The translations under genes and the position numbers were made by a program. Below are positions 16,340 to 23,891 of a DNA stretch of 32,684 bases, piece after piece. The stretch is taken from the NCBI GenBank assembly GCA_030602985.1, contig JAUVYR010000014.1:1-32684 (forward strand). Direction: 5' to 3'. Source of the stretch: Burkholderiales bacterium. Its GTDB lineage: Bacteria > Pseudomonadota > Gammaproteobacteria > Burkholderiales > Burkholderiaceae_C. Each line of letters starts with the position of its first letter. Position 1 is the stretch's first letter. Below the pieces are notes generated by a model that saw only the letters and a list, made by a program, of their open reading frames with translations, searched no databases and had not been told where the DNA came from.

Positions 16340-18463
16340 TCAGCGGTTGAGGGAGGCGAAGGTCTTGCCTTCGGCGATCAGGCGCTGAATGAGCGGCGCG
16401 GGCTGCCAGAAACGGGCGTCGTCATGCGGATTCTTGGCAAAACGCTTCATCGCTTCCGCGACGTTGAACAGACCGACGAAATCGGCATAGTTGAGCGGAC
16501 CACCCCGGTGCACCGGGAAGCCATAACCAAAGATGTAGACCACATCGATGTCGCTGGCCTTGTTGGCAATGCCCTCTTCCAGAATGTGTGCGGCTTCATT
16601 GACCAGGCTGAACACCAGACGCTGCACGATTTCCTCGTCAGAAATCTTGCGCGGGGTGATGCCGAGGGCCTGGCGGTGCTCCTCGATCATCTGCACCACC
16701 TCCGCGTTGGGAATAGCGTCGCGCTTGCCTGGCACGTAGTCGTACCAGCCTTTGCCCACCTTCTGACCAAAGCGGCCTTTTTCGCACAGCAGGTCGGCGG
16801 TCTTGCTGTACTTCATGTCTGGCTTTTCCACATAACGGCGCTTGCGGATCGCCCAGCCGATATCGTTGCCCGCCAGGTCACCCATGCGGAACGGGCCCAT
16901 GGCAAAGCCGAATTTCTCGATCGCCTTGTCCACCTGCTCAGGGGTACAACCTTCGTCCAGCAGGAAACCACCCTGGCGACCGTACTGTTCGATCATGCGG
17001 TTGCCGATGAAGCCGTCGCACACGCCGGAGACCACCGCCACCTTCTTGATCTTCTTGGCCACGGTCATCACGGTGGCCATCACGTCCTTGGCGGTGGCAT
17101 CGCCACGCACCACCTCCAGTAGCTTCATCACGTTGGCCGGGCTGAAGAAGTGTAAGCCCACCACGTCCTGCGGCCGCTGAGTGAAGTTCGCTATTTTGTT
17201 GACATCCAACGTGGAGGTGTTGGAGGCCAGGATGGCGCCCGGCTTCATCACCTCGTCGAGCTTCTTGAACACGGTTTCCTTCACACCCATGTCCTCGAAC
17301 ACCGCCTCGATGACCAGATCGGCATCGGCAATGTCGTCATAACTCAGCGTGGTGCTCAGCAGCGCCATGCGCTGGTCGAGTTTCTCCTGTTTCAACTTGC
17401 CCTTTTTGACCTGGGCCTCATAGTTGCCACGCATGACCCCCACACCGCGGTCCAGCGCTTCCTGCTTCATTTCCAGCAAGATCACCGGAATGCCGGCGTT
17501 CAGGAAATTCATGGAAATGCCACCGCCCATGGTGCCGGCTCCGATCACGGCCACCTTGGTGATGGTGCGCTGCAGGGTGTCGGCCGAGACATCCGGAATC
17601 TTGCTGGCCGCCCGCTCGGCGACAAACAGATGACGCAACGACATCGATTCCGGCGTCATCATGAGATTGACGAACAGCTCGCGCTCGAAGGCCATGCCAT
17701 CGTCAAACTTTTTCTGTGTGGCGGCTTCCACCGCGTCCACACACTTGCCTGGGGCAGGGAAATGCTTGGCCATGCCCTTGACCATGTTGCGCGCAAACTG
17801 GAAATAGGCATCCCCCTGCGCGTGCTTGCACGGGAGATCACGCACGCGGGGCAAAGGCGTTCCGTCCGCATGCTTGCTCACCACAGAGCGCGCCAGCACC
17901 AACGCCTCATCCATCAATGAATCGGCACTCGTGGCCGCCTGATCAAACAGCTTCTGGCCGGGAATCTGCAGCAGCAAATCGCTTTTGACGGGCTCTCCGC
18001 TGACGATGATGTTCAAGGCAGGCTCGACTCCAATGGCCCGTGGCAACCGCTGCGTTCCCCCCGCCCCCGGAATGAGACCGAGCTTGACTTCGGGCAAGGC
18101 GACGCTGGTGCCAGGAGCCACGATCCGGTAATGACAACCCAGCGCCAGCTCCAACCCACCGCCCATGACCACGGTATGCAACGCAGCCACCACTGGCTTG
18201 GGAGACGCTTCGAGCGCATTGATCACGCTGATGAGATGCGGGTCCTGGTAGGCCTTGGGAGAACCGAATTCCTTGATGTCGGCCCCGCTGGAAAAAGCCT
18301 TGCCTGCTCCGGTCAGCACCATAGCCTTGATGGCCGGGTTGGCAATGGCCTGATCCAGTGCCCTCACCACCCCCTGCCGGGTGCTCAATCCCAGACCGTT
18401 CATCGGTGGATTGTCGAGAGTGATCACGGCCACGTCACCGTGTTCTTGATAATGCGCAGTCAT
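16340..18463 (-). CDS. Bifunctional enoyl-CoA hydratase / 3-hydroxyacyl-CoA dehydrogenase (FadJ-like)
   Basis: A 707-residue fusion of the FadB/FadJ multifunctional type. The N-terminal crotonase domain has catalytic Glu105 (GGGLELALG) and Glu125 (LPEVKLGLIPGAGGTQRL). A linker leads to the NAD-binding domain (VAVIGAGTMGGGI, near residue 310) and the dehydrogenase motif GLHFFSPANVMKLLEVV, whose His is catalytic. C-terminal repeats complete the fold (GDLAGNDIGW, YGFPVHRGGP). It hydrates trans-2-enoyl-CoA and oxidises the L-3-hydroxyacyl-CoA. It is the first gene of the beta-oxidation operon, has a strong AGGAG Shine-Dalgarno, and is preceded by the GAACGATCGTTC palindrome. Confidence 0.93.
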   Translation of the reverse strand: MTAHYQEHGDVAVITLDNPPMNGLGLSTRQGVVRALDQAIANPAIKAMVLTGAGKAFSSGADIKEFGSPKAYQDPHLISVINALEASPKPVVAALHTVVMGGGLELALGCHYRIVAPGTSVALPEVKLGLIPGAGGTQRLPRAIGVEPALNIIVSGEPVKSDLLLQIPGQKLFDQAATSADSLMDEALVLARSVVSKHADGTPLPRVRDLPCKHAQGDAYFQFARNMVKGMAKHFPAPGKCVDAVEAATQKKFDDGMAFERELFVNLMMTPESMSLRHLFVAERAASKIPDVSADTLQRTITKVAVIGAGTMGGGISMNFLNAGIPVILLEMKQEALDRGVGVMRGNYEAQVKKGKLKQEKLDQRMALLSTTLSYDDIADADLVIEAVFEDMGVKETVFKKLDEVMKPGAILASNTSTLDVNKIANFTQRPQDVVGLHFFSPANVMKLLEVVRGDATAKDVMATVMTVAKKIKKVAVVSGVCDGFIGNRMIEQYGRQGGFLLDEGCTPEQVDKAIEKFGFAMGPFRMGDLAGNDIGWAIRKRRYVEKPDMKYSKTADLLCEKGRFGQKVGKGWYDYVPGKRDAIPNAEVVQMIEEHRQALGITPRKISDEEIVQRLVFSLVNEAAHILEEGIANKASDIDVVYIFGYGFPVHRGGPLNYADFVGLFNVAEAMKRFAKNPHDDARFWQPAPLIQRLIAEGKTFASLNR

Positions 18464-18504
18464 GCTGTCTCCTGGTCTGTGACATCTGTGAAAACGATCA
18501 AAAA

Positions 18505-18516
18505 GAACGATCGTTC
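18505..18516. promoter_or_regulatory. Palindromic operator candidate upstream of the beta-oxidation operon
   Basis: GAACGATCGTTC is a perfect 12-bp palindrome, 42 bases before the start of the FadJ-like gene. Its upstream (minus-strand) side carries a TACAAT that could be a -10 box, which would put the palindrome around the transcript start. The type of palindrome fits a TetR-family regulator such as those of fatty-acid degradation genes, though I cannot name one. The half-site GAACGAT recurs upstream of the acyl-CoA ligase. Confidence 0.55.
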
Positions 18517-18563
18517 GTGTTATTCATTGTAGGCAGTCGAGCAGGCTCGTGGCATCTGCCGCT

Positions 18564-18586
18564 GTCACCTGTTTGTCTCAGGTGAC
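18564..18586 (-). terminator. Stem-loop after livF (possible 3' end of the transporter transcript)
   Basis: GTCACCTG (18564-18571), loop TTTGTCT, CAGGTGAC (18579-18586) is a perfect 8-bp stem, beginning seven bases after the livF stop on the minus strand. No T-run follows, so it is not a canonical intrinsic terminator. It may mark a processed or factor-dependent 3' end that separates the transporter unit from the beta-oxidation operon. Confidence 0.4.
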
Positions 18587-18593
18587 CGAAGGG

Positions 18594-19289
18594 TCAGACT
18601 TCCAGCCACTCCTTGCGGACATAGGGGTTGGCTTTCAAAGCAGCTGGCGTGTCGTCAAACACGATGCTGCCATGTCCCATCACCAGCGCGCGATCGGAAA
18701 TCTGGAGGGCAATCGTCAGCTTTTGCTCAATGAGCAAGACCGAGATCCCTTTTTCCTTAAGCTTTTTGAGAAAGTCCGCTACCTGCTCCACGATCTTGGG
18801 CGCCAGACCCTCTGTCGGTTCATCGATGATGATCAACTCGGGGTCGCCCATCAGGGTCCGACACAAGGTCAGCATCTGCTGCTCGCCCCCCGACATCACG
18901 CCTGCCTCGGTGTCTTGCCGCTCCTTGAGCCGTGGAAACATGGTGTACATGTCGTCAAACGACCAGCGACTTCCCTTGCCACGCCCCTTCTGGCCCAGCA
19001 TCAGGTTTTGATGAACCGTCAGTTTCGGAAAGATATCCCGGTTTTCAGGCACGTAGCCCAGGCCCAAATGGGCGATTTCGAAGGGTTTTTTGCCACGGAT
19101 CGGTTGACCTTTCCAGAGGATCTCCCCTTCGGCATCGACCAGCCCCATGATGGCCTTGGCCGTGGTGGAACGTCCCGAGCCGTTACGGCCAAGCAACGCG
19201 ACGATCTCGCCCTGGGCTACCTTGAAGCTCACACCATGGAGGACGTGGCTTTTGCCGTAATAAGCGTGCAGGTTTGTGATATCGAGCAT
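18594..19289 (-). CDS. livF: ABC transporter ATPase, LivF type, with altered Walker A
   Basis: A 231-residue ATP-binding subunit of a branched-chain amino acid/HAAT-family importer. The Walker A is GRNGSGRST, with Arg40 (codon CGT at 19172-19170) in place of the invariant lysine. The signature MSGGEQQ (132-138) and Walker B LIIIDEPTEG (Asp156, Glu157) are intact, and the H-loop position is Gln189 (LIEQK), as in other LivF proteins. The neighbouring context (CoA ligase and beta-oxidation genes) suggests an organic acid substrate rather than leucine. It ends the five-gene transporter run, 14 bases after livG. The substitution weakens ATP hydrolysis in most P-loop proteins, which makes the partner subunit important. 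Confidence 0.9.
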   Translation of the reverse strand: MLDITNLHAYYGKSHVLHGVSFKVAQGEIVALLGRNGSGRSTTAKAIMGLVDAEGEILWKGQPIRGKKPFEIAHLGLGYVPENRDIFPKLTVHQNLMLGQKGRGKGSRWSFDDMYTMFPRLKERQDTEAGVMSGGEQQMLTLCRTLMGDPELIIIDEPTEGLAPKIVEQVADFLKKLKEKGISVLLIEQKLTIALQISDRALVMGHGSIVFDDTPAALKANPYVRKEWLEV

Positions 19290-19303
19290 GTTGTTGCGTT
19301 CCC

Positions 19304-20086
19304 TTAGTGCGCTGCGTCTGCTGCCTGGTTATCAGCCAGCACGGACCCCAGGTAAGCCTCCTGGACCCGATGATTGGCCCGCACAGCCTCTGGAGTGTCG
19401 TAAGCAATGACTTCACCGTAAACCACCACCGCAATCTTGTCGGCAAGCCCGAATACGACGCCCATGTCGTGCTCAACCGTCAGCAACGTCTTGCCCACCG
19501 TGATTTCCCGGATCAGTTCAATGAACCGCTTGGTTTCGCTCTTGCTCATACCGGCGGTTGGCTCATCGAGTAGCACCACATTGGCGCCTCCCGCGATGGT
19601 GATGCCGATTTCCAGGGCCCGCTGCTCGGCATACGTGAGGTTCATGGCCAGCACATCACGCTTCTTGTCCAGGCGGATCATCTCCAGCAAAGCTTCAGCA
19701 CGCTCGTTCGCATCATCGAGGTCAGCCAGAAATTTGAAGAACGTGTACTTGTAGCCCAGACTCCACAAGACGCCGCAGCGCAGATTCTCGAACACGCTCA
19801 GCTTGGGGAAGATATTGGTGATCTGAAAACTGCGACTCAAGCCCATCCGGTTAACTTGAAAGGGCTTCTTACCGTCGATTCGCTGACCATTGAGCCAGAT
19901 TTCACCCGATGTCGGGGCGAATCGACCACTGATCAGATTAAACAGGGTGGATTTGCCCGCGCCATTGGGCCCGATGATGGCAACGCGCTCCCCAGGATTC
20001 ACCGCCAGGCTGGCCCCACGAATGATCTCGGTTTTACCAAAGCTCTTTCGGAGGTCCTTGAGTTCAATTGCATAGGATGAAGACAT
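19304..20086 (-). CDS. livG: ABC transporter ATPase, LivG type
   Basis: A 260-residue ATP-binding subunit that pairs with LivF. Walker A GPNGAGKST (39-47) is canonical, Walker B is VVLLDEP (Asp174, Glu175), and the H-loop has His207 (VEHD). The signature is altered: LTYAEQR (150-156), where usual LivG proteins have a Gly at the Ala153 position. That is the site expected to face the Arg-containing Walker A of LivF. The ATG at 20086 overlaps the livM stop (TGATG), so the two are coupled. Its product works at the inner face of the cytoplasmic membrane. Confidence 0.92.
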   Translation of the reverse strand: MSSSYAIELKDLRKSFGKTEIIRGASLAVNPGERVAIIGPNGAGKSTLFNLISGRFAPTSGEIWLNGQRIDGKKPFQVNRMGLSRSFQITNIFPKLSVFENLRCGVLWSLGYKYTFFKFLADLDDANERAEALLEMIRLDKKRDVLAMNLTYAEQRALEIGITIAGGANVVLLDEPTAGMSKSETKRFIELIREITVGKTLLTVEHDMGVVFGLADKIAVVVYGEVIAYDTPEAVRANHRVQEAYLGSVLADNQAADAAH

Positions 20087-21378
20087 CAGCTGGTCTCCCG
20101 ACGTTTGATTTCTTTTTCAATATCGGTCTGGATTTCTGCCCACTGCTTGCGGAAGTGGTATCGCGTCAATTCAAACAGCCCGAGGCCAGTCAACGCCACA
20201 AACAACGCACCAAACCAGGTGGAAGGATCGCGGGTATCCAGGGACACGCCCAGGAAACTGACTTGCTGCGTCATGGCGATGTTCAGTTGCAGGTGGTAGA
20301 CCATTTCTATCATGGCGCCTGCACCGATCAGGAACACCAGGGCCGTCAGACCCAGGGCCAGATAGCTGACCCACAGCTCCCGCAGCCGACCAAACATGGC
20401 CACTCGCAGGTTCATCATGATGAGCCCTGCAATGCCACCGGGGGCATACATCACCATGAACACGAAAATCAGCCCCAGATACAGCATCCAGGCCATGGTG
20501 ATCTCGGAGAAGAAGACAAATGCCAGCACCATCAGGATGCCACCAATGATCGGACCAAAGAAGAAGGTGGCTCCACCCAGGAACGTGAAGAGCAGATACC
20601 CCCCTGAACGAATCGGCCCCACGACTTCAGCGTTCACAATTTCGAACTGGATGGCAGCCAGACCCCCTGCAATACCTGCGAAAAATCCGGAAATGATGAA
20701 CACCAGGTAGCGCACCATCTGGGTGTTATAGCCAATGAACTCAACCCGCTCCGGGTTGTCCCTGACCGCATTGATGATGCGCCCCAGCGGGGTTCGAGTG
20801 AACGCAAACATCAACGCCACACAGACAAAGGTGTAGATGGCGATCAGGTAATACACCTGTATGTTGGGCCCGAAGGTGATCCCCATAAACGGCTCACCCA
20901 CCACGCGATCGGCCGATATGCCGGCTTCGCCACCAAAGAAACCCGAGAACATGAGAGACATGGCGAACACCAGCTCCCCCACCCCCAATGTGATCATGGC
21001 AAAAGTCGTCCCTGCCTTCTTGGTCGTGACATAACCAAACAGAACCGCGAAAAACAGCCCCGCCAGCCCCCCGACCAAAGGGATGAGACTGACCGGCACC
21101 ATCCACAAGCCTTCAGAGGCACGCAACAGCGCATGAATGGCCACATAGGAACCCAGCCCGACGTAGACGGCGTGGCCAAAACTCAGCATCCCCCCCTGGC
21201 CGAGCAACATGTTGTAAGACAGGCAAGCGATGATGGCAATTCCCATCTGCGCCATCAGGCTGATTGCCAGGTTGCTATCAAAAACCCGCGGCGCAAAGAT
21301 CAGGATCAAAGCGAAAAGAGACCAGATGATCCAACGACCCACGTTGTAAGGTTTGAACTGGTAATAAGTTGTCGTCAT
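20086..21378 (-). CDS. livM: HAAT-family ABC transporter permease, LivM type, with C-terminal extension
   Basis: A 430-residue inner-membrane permease with about ten or more hydrophobic segments. The core carries GQGGMLSFGHAVYVGLGSY, ITLGVGELVFA and RDNPERVEFIGYN, standard for the family. The usual protein ends shortly after YAPGGIAGL (about 318); here about 110 more residues follow, with two further hydrophobic stretches and a charged Lys/Glu/Arg tail. Such length is unusual at this end. The start at 21378 has AAGGA upstream and lies 11 bases after livH. Confidence 0.9.
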   Translation of the reverse strand: MTTTYYQFKPYNVGRWIIWSLFALILIFAPRVFDSNLAISLMAQMGIAIIACLSYNMLLGQGGMLSFGHAVYVGLGSYVAIHALLRASEGLWMVPVSLIPLVGGLAGLFFAVLFGYVTTKKAGTTFAMITLGVGELVFAMSLMFSGFFGGEAGISADRVVGEPFMGITFGPNIQVYYLIAIYTFVCVALMFAFTRTPLGRIINAVRDNPERVEFIGYNTQMVRYLVFIISGFFAGIAGGLAAIQFEIVNAEVVGPIRSGGYLLFTFLGGATFFFGPIIGGILMVLAFVFFSEITMAWMLYLGLIFVFMVMYAPGGIAGLIMMNLRVAMFGRLRELWVSYLALGLTALVFLIGAGAMIEMVYHLQLNIAMTQQVSFLGVSLDTRDPSTWFGALFVALTGLGLFELTRYHFRKQWAEIQTDIEKEIKRRETS

Positions 21379-21389
21379 GATGCTTTCCT

Positions 21390-22421
21390 TCAGGTATCAC
21401 GCGTACCCAGCAACCCCCTGGGGCGGAAGATGAGGATCAGGACGAGGAACAGATAAGGCAGAATGGGCGCGGCATCCGAAATCGTCAGTCGCAACAACTC
21501 GTTCTGGCGCGCAGCTTCTGACAGCTCAAAACCCATGTTGGTCAGCAGGCGTGCGATGGAGTGATCCAGTGCCACTGCAAATGTCTGCATCACCCCGATG
21601 ATGAGTGAGGCCAGGAACGCACCAGACAGAGAACCCAGTCCGCCAACGACCACCACGACAAACAACAGGGCACCCAAGGTCAGGGCCATGGCAGGCTCTG
21701 TCACAAACGTGCTGCCGCCAATTACACCGGCCAGACCCGCCAGCGCGGTGCCCGCCCCGAAAACCAGCATGAACACGCGCGGGACGTTGTGACCAAGCGC
21801 CTCGACGGTTTCCGGGTGTGTCAGCGCCGCCTGAATCACCATGCCGATACGTGTACGGGTGATCAGCAACCAGAGGCTAACGAGCATCACGATAGCCACC
21901 AGCATCATGAAAGCGCGGGTGGCCGGGAAGTAGGAACAGGTGGTTCCAGAGGCAGCGGCACACAGCTCGGCAGGCGCACGGCCCAGCATGAAGCCCATGG
22001 TGTCATCTGCGTAATGGAGCAGAGTGAAAGCCGGGCCTTGCAGAATTTCAGCCGGACGGAAATTGACAGCCGAACGCCCCCAGATCAATTGAACCAGTTC
22101 GACGATCACAAAAGACAAGCCAAAAGTCACCAGCAATTCCGGTACGTGGCCATATTTGTGCACTTTGCGCAGACTGGCCCGTTCAAACCCCGCCCCCAGC
22201 AACCCCACCAGGATGGGTGCGATGAACAGTGCCACCCAGAAGCCAGCGACCTGGGCGATGGAATAACCGATATAGGCACCCACCATGTAAAAGCTAGCGT
22301 GTGCAAAGTTCAGCACGCCCATCATGCTGAAGATCAACGTCAGCCCCGAACTGAGCATGAACAACAGCAAGCCATAGCTCAGGCCGTTCAGCATGGAAAT
22401 GATAAAAAATTCCAGCGTCAC
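21390..22421 (-). CDS. livH: HAAT-family ABC transporter permease, LivH type
   Basis: A 343-residue permease of the LivH family. The N-terminal part has NGLSYGLLLFMLSSGLTLIF and GVLNFAHASFYMVGAY, and the C-terminal part GGLGSLSGAFLASLIIG, all family signatures. Most relatives are near 290-310 residues; the extra length lies in an insertion around ILQGPAFTLLHY and GRAPAELCAAASGTTC, which holds a Cys pair and may be periplasmic. The start is a GTG at 22421 with no strong Shine-Dalgarno; the next in-frame ATG (22394) would cut into the first helix. It is preceded by a 134-base gap to the receptor gene. Confidence 0.88.
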   Translation of the reverse strand: MTLEFFIISMLNGLSYGLLLFMLSSGLTLIFSMMGVLNFAHASFYMVGAYIGYSIAQVAGFWVALFIAPILVGLLGAGFERASLRKVHKYGHVPELLVTFGLSFVIVELVQLIWGRSAVNFRPAEILQGPAFTLLHYADDTMGFMLGRAPAELCAAASGTTCSYFPATRAFMMLVAIVMLVSLWLLITRTRIGMVIQAALTHPETVEALGHNVPRVFMLVFGAGTALAGLAGVIGGSTFVTEPAMALTLGALLFVVVVVGGLGSLSGAFLASLIIGVMQTFAVALDHSIARLLTNMGFELSEAARQNELLRLTISDAAPILPYLFLVLILIFRPRGLLGTRDT

Positions 22422-22470
22422 ATCATTTCTGGCGCATGCCAGCCTCTTTCAGGTGAACATCCCCCAAGAC

Positions 22471-22485
22471 CTGTCACGCTGACAG
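22471..22485. promoter_or_regulatory. Short inverted repeat upstream of livH
   Basis: CTGTCA (22471-22476), CGC, TGACAG (22480-22485) is a perfect 6-bp inverted repeat about 50 bases before the livH GTG. It could be a regulator site or part of an RNA fold in the receptor-permease spacer. Confidence 0.3.
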
Positions 22486-22511
22486 TTCAAATCACATGGG
22501 GAGGGGTGAAA

Positions 22512-22542
22512 GAGGGCCCGATCCGCATGAGACCAGGCCCTC
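22512..22542 (-). terminator. Stem-loop between livK and livH
   Basis: GAGGGCC (22512-22518) and GGCCCTC (22536-22542) form a 7-bp GC-rich stem with a 17-base loop, starting 13 bases after the livK stop on the minus strand and followed by TTTC. Partial termination or 3'-end protection here would give more receptor mRNA than permease mRNA, as is common for periplasmic-receptor transport operons. Confidence 0.4.
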
Positions 22543-22555
22543 CGGGTCGTCGGAC

Positions 22556-23791
22556 TCAGCCCGGACGACGCATGTTGCAGCTGGTGGGGGTGCTGGCGGC
22601 TGCAGCCGATACCTCACGAACCGGTGCCAGAGTCATGCCCGTGTTTTCCGGGCTGTAGGAGAACTGGCCTTCAGCCCGTTGCCAGCGGGTGATGAACAGT
22701 GGTTGCTGCAACTGGTGGTCGTCACGCCGCATCGTGACCTGTCCATTGAAGCCTTCAAAGGACAGGCCCGACAGTGCTGGAGCCACACGAGCGGGATCGG
22801 TCGAACGTGCGGTGGCCATGGCCTGCGACAAGCCTTTGAAGATGTTGACCACGGCGCCTGTGTAGAAGTCATCACTGAAGCGCTGACGGAAATCAGCCAT
22901 CCAGCGATCCATCTGACCACCCATGTTGTAGTGGTTGTAGGACACCTGATAGACACGGCCCTCAGAGCTGGTCCCCAGTGCGGTCGGGGTGCCTGTCACA
23001 CCCGTGTAGAACGTGAAGAAACGCCCGGTGAAGCCCGCGTCATTTGCGGCACGCACCAGCAAGGCCAAGTCGGAGCCCCAGTTACCCGTGATCACAGCAT
23101 CGGCACCCGAAGCACGAATCTTGGCAATGTAGGGGGCAAAATCGCGAACCTGAGCCAGCGGATGCAAGTCTTCGCCCACAATTTCAATGTCAGGGCGCTT
23201 GCGGGCCAGATTTTCCTTGGCAAAACTTGCCACCTGGTGGCCATGCGAGTAGTTCTGGTTCAGCAGAAACACCCGACGAATCGACTGATCATCCTTCATG
23301 AAGTCCGTCAGGGCTTCCATTTTCATGGAGGTGTCGGCGTCAAAGCGGAAGTGCCAGAAGCTGCATCGGCTGTTGGTCAGGTCCGGATCCACCGCTGCGT
23401 AGTTCAAGAAGACGACTTCGCGGCCTGGGTTACGGCTGTTGTGGCGGTTGATGGCATCCACCAGAGCAATCGCGACGGATGAACCATTGCCTTGCGCGAT
23501 GTAACGCACACCGCGGTCAATGGCGGCTTGCAGGGCAGTCAGGCTTTCGGCCGGGCTGAGCTTGTTGTCAAAACCGATCACTTCAAAGTTCACACCAGCC
23601 GGGTTGTTCGCCCCGCTGAACTGTTCAGCAAAGAACTGGAAGCTGCGCAACTGGTTGGTCCCCACCGGGGCCATCAGGCCCGACAGCGGGTCAATCCAGG
23701 CGATACGGACGGTTTCACCGCTTTGAGCAAAGGCGGTGATGCTGCAAGTCAGCATGGCTGCGGTGGTGAGTGCCTTGATCATGAATTTCAT
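22556..23791 (-). CDS. livK: HAAT-family periplasmic substrate-binding protein (LivK-like)
   Basis: A 411-residue periplasmic binding protein (type I fold, Peripla_BP_6). Residues 1-22 form a Sec signal peptide with likely cleavage at AFA/QS. The mature start VRIAWIDPLSGLMAPVG and the following GVNFEVIGFDNKLSP are standard for the family. No lipobox is seen, so the protein should be soluble. The branched-chain amino acid label comes from family naming; given the flanking CoA ligase and beta-oxidation genes, an aromatic, alicyclic or fatty acid is as plausible. The start has AGGAG seven bases upstream. It is the first of the five transporter genes. Confidence 0.92.
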   Translation of the reverse strand: MKFMIKALTTAAMLTCSITAFAQSGETVRIAWIDPLSGLMAPVGTNQLRSFQFFAEQFSGANNPAGVNFEVIGFDNKLSPAESLTALQAAIDRGVRYIAQGNGSSVAIALVDAINRHNSRNPGREVVFLNYAAVDPDLTNSRCSFWHFRFDADTSMKMEALTDFMKDDQSIRRVFLLNQNYSHGHQVASFAKENLARKRPDIEIVGEDLHPLAQVRDFAPYIAKIRASGADAVITGNWGSDLALLVRAANDAGFTGRFFTFYTGVTGTPTALGTSSEGRVYQVSYNHYNMGGQMDRWMADFRQRFSDDFYTGAVVNIFKGLSQAMATARSTDPARVAPALSGLSFEGFNGQVTMRRDDHQLQQPLFITRWQRAEGQFSYSPENTGMTLAPVREVSAAAASTPTSCNMRRPG

Positions 23792-23858
23792 GGTTTGTCT
23801 CCTATGGGTTGGTCGGCAGGGGAAAGCTTACCGGGGTTGGGTGCACCCCACGCTCAGG

Positions 23859-23885
23859 GATAGCCCTAGGGGCTATCGCCTAGGC
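23859..23885. promoter_or_regulatory. Nested inverted repeats with two CCTAGG boxes upstream of livK
   Basis: GATAGCCC (23859-23866), TAG, GGGCTATC (23870-23877) is a perfect 8-bp inverted repeat, followed directly by the palindrome GCCTAGGC (23878-23885). CCTAGG occurs twice, 14 bases apart (23865 and 23879); the CTAG core is rare in most bacterial DNA. It sits between the ligase stop and the livK start (about 70 bases from the latter). It may be an operator for livK, or a 3' hairpin of the ligase transcript, although no T-run follows. Confidence 0.45.
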
Positions 23886-23891
23886 GACTGT

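Noticed and set aside
18505-18586. Short repeats as a CRISPR or insertion-sequence remnant
   Set aside because: There are only single dyads of different sequence, with no regularly spaced repeats, transposase fragment or target duplication.
22496-23482. 328-codon plus-strand frame opposite livK
   Set aside because: Antisense to livK, which has a signal peptide, RBS and family motifs.
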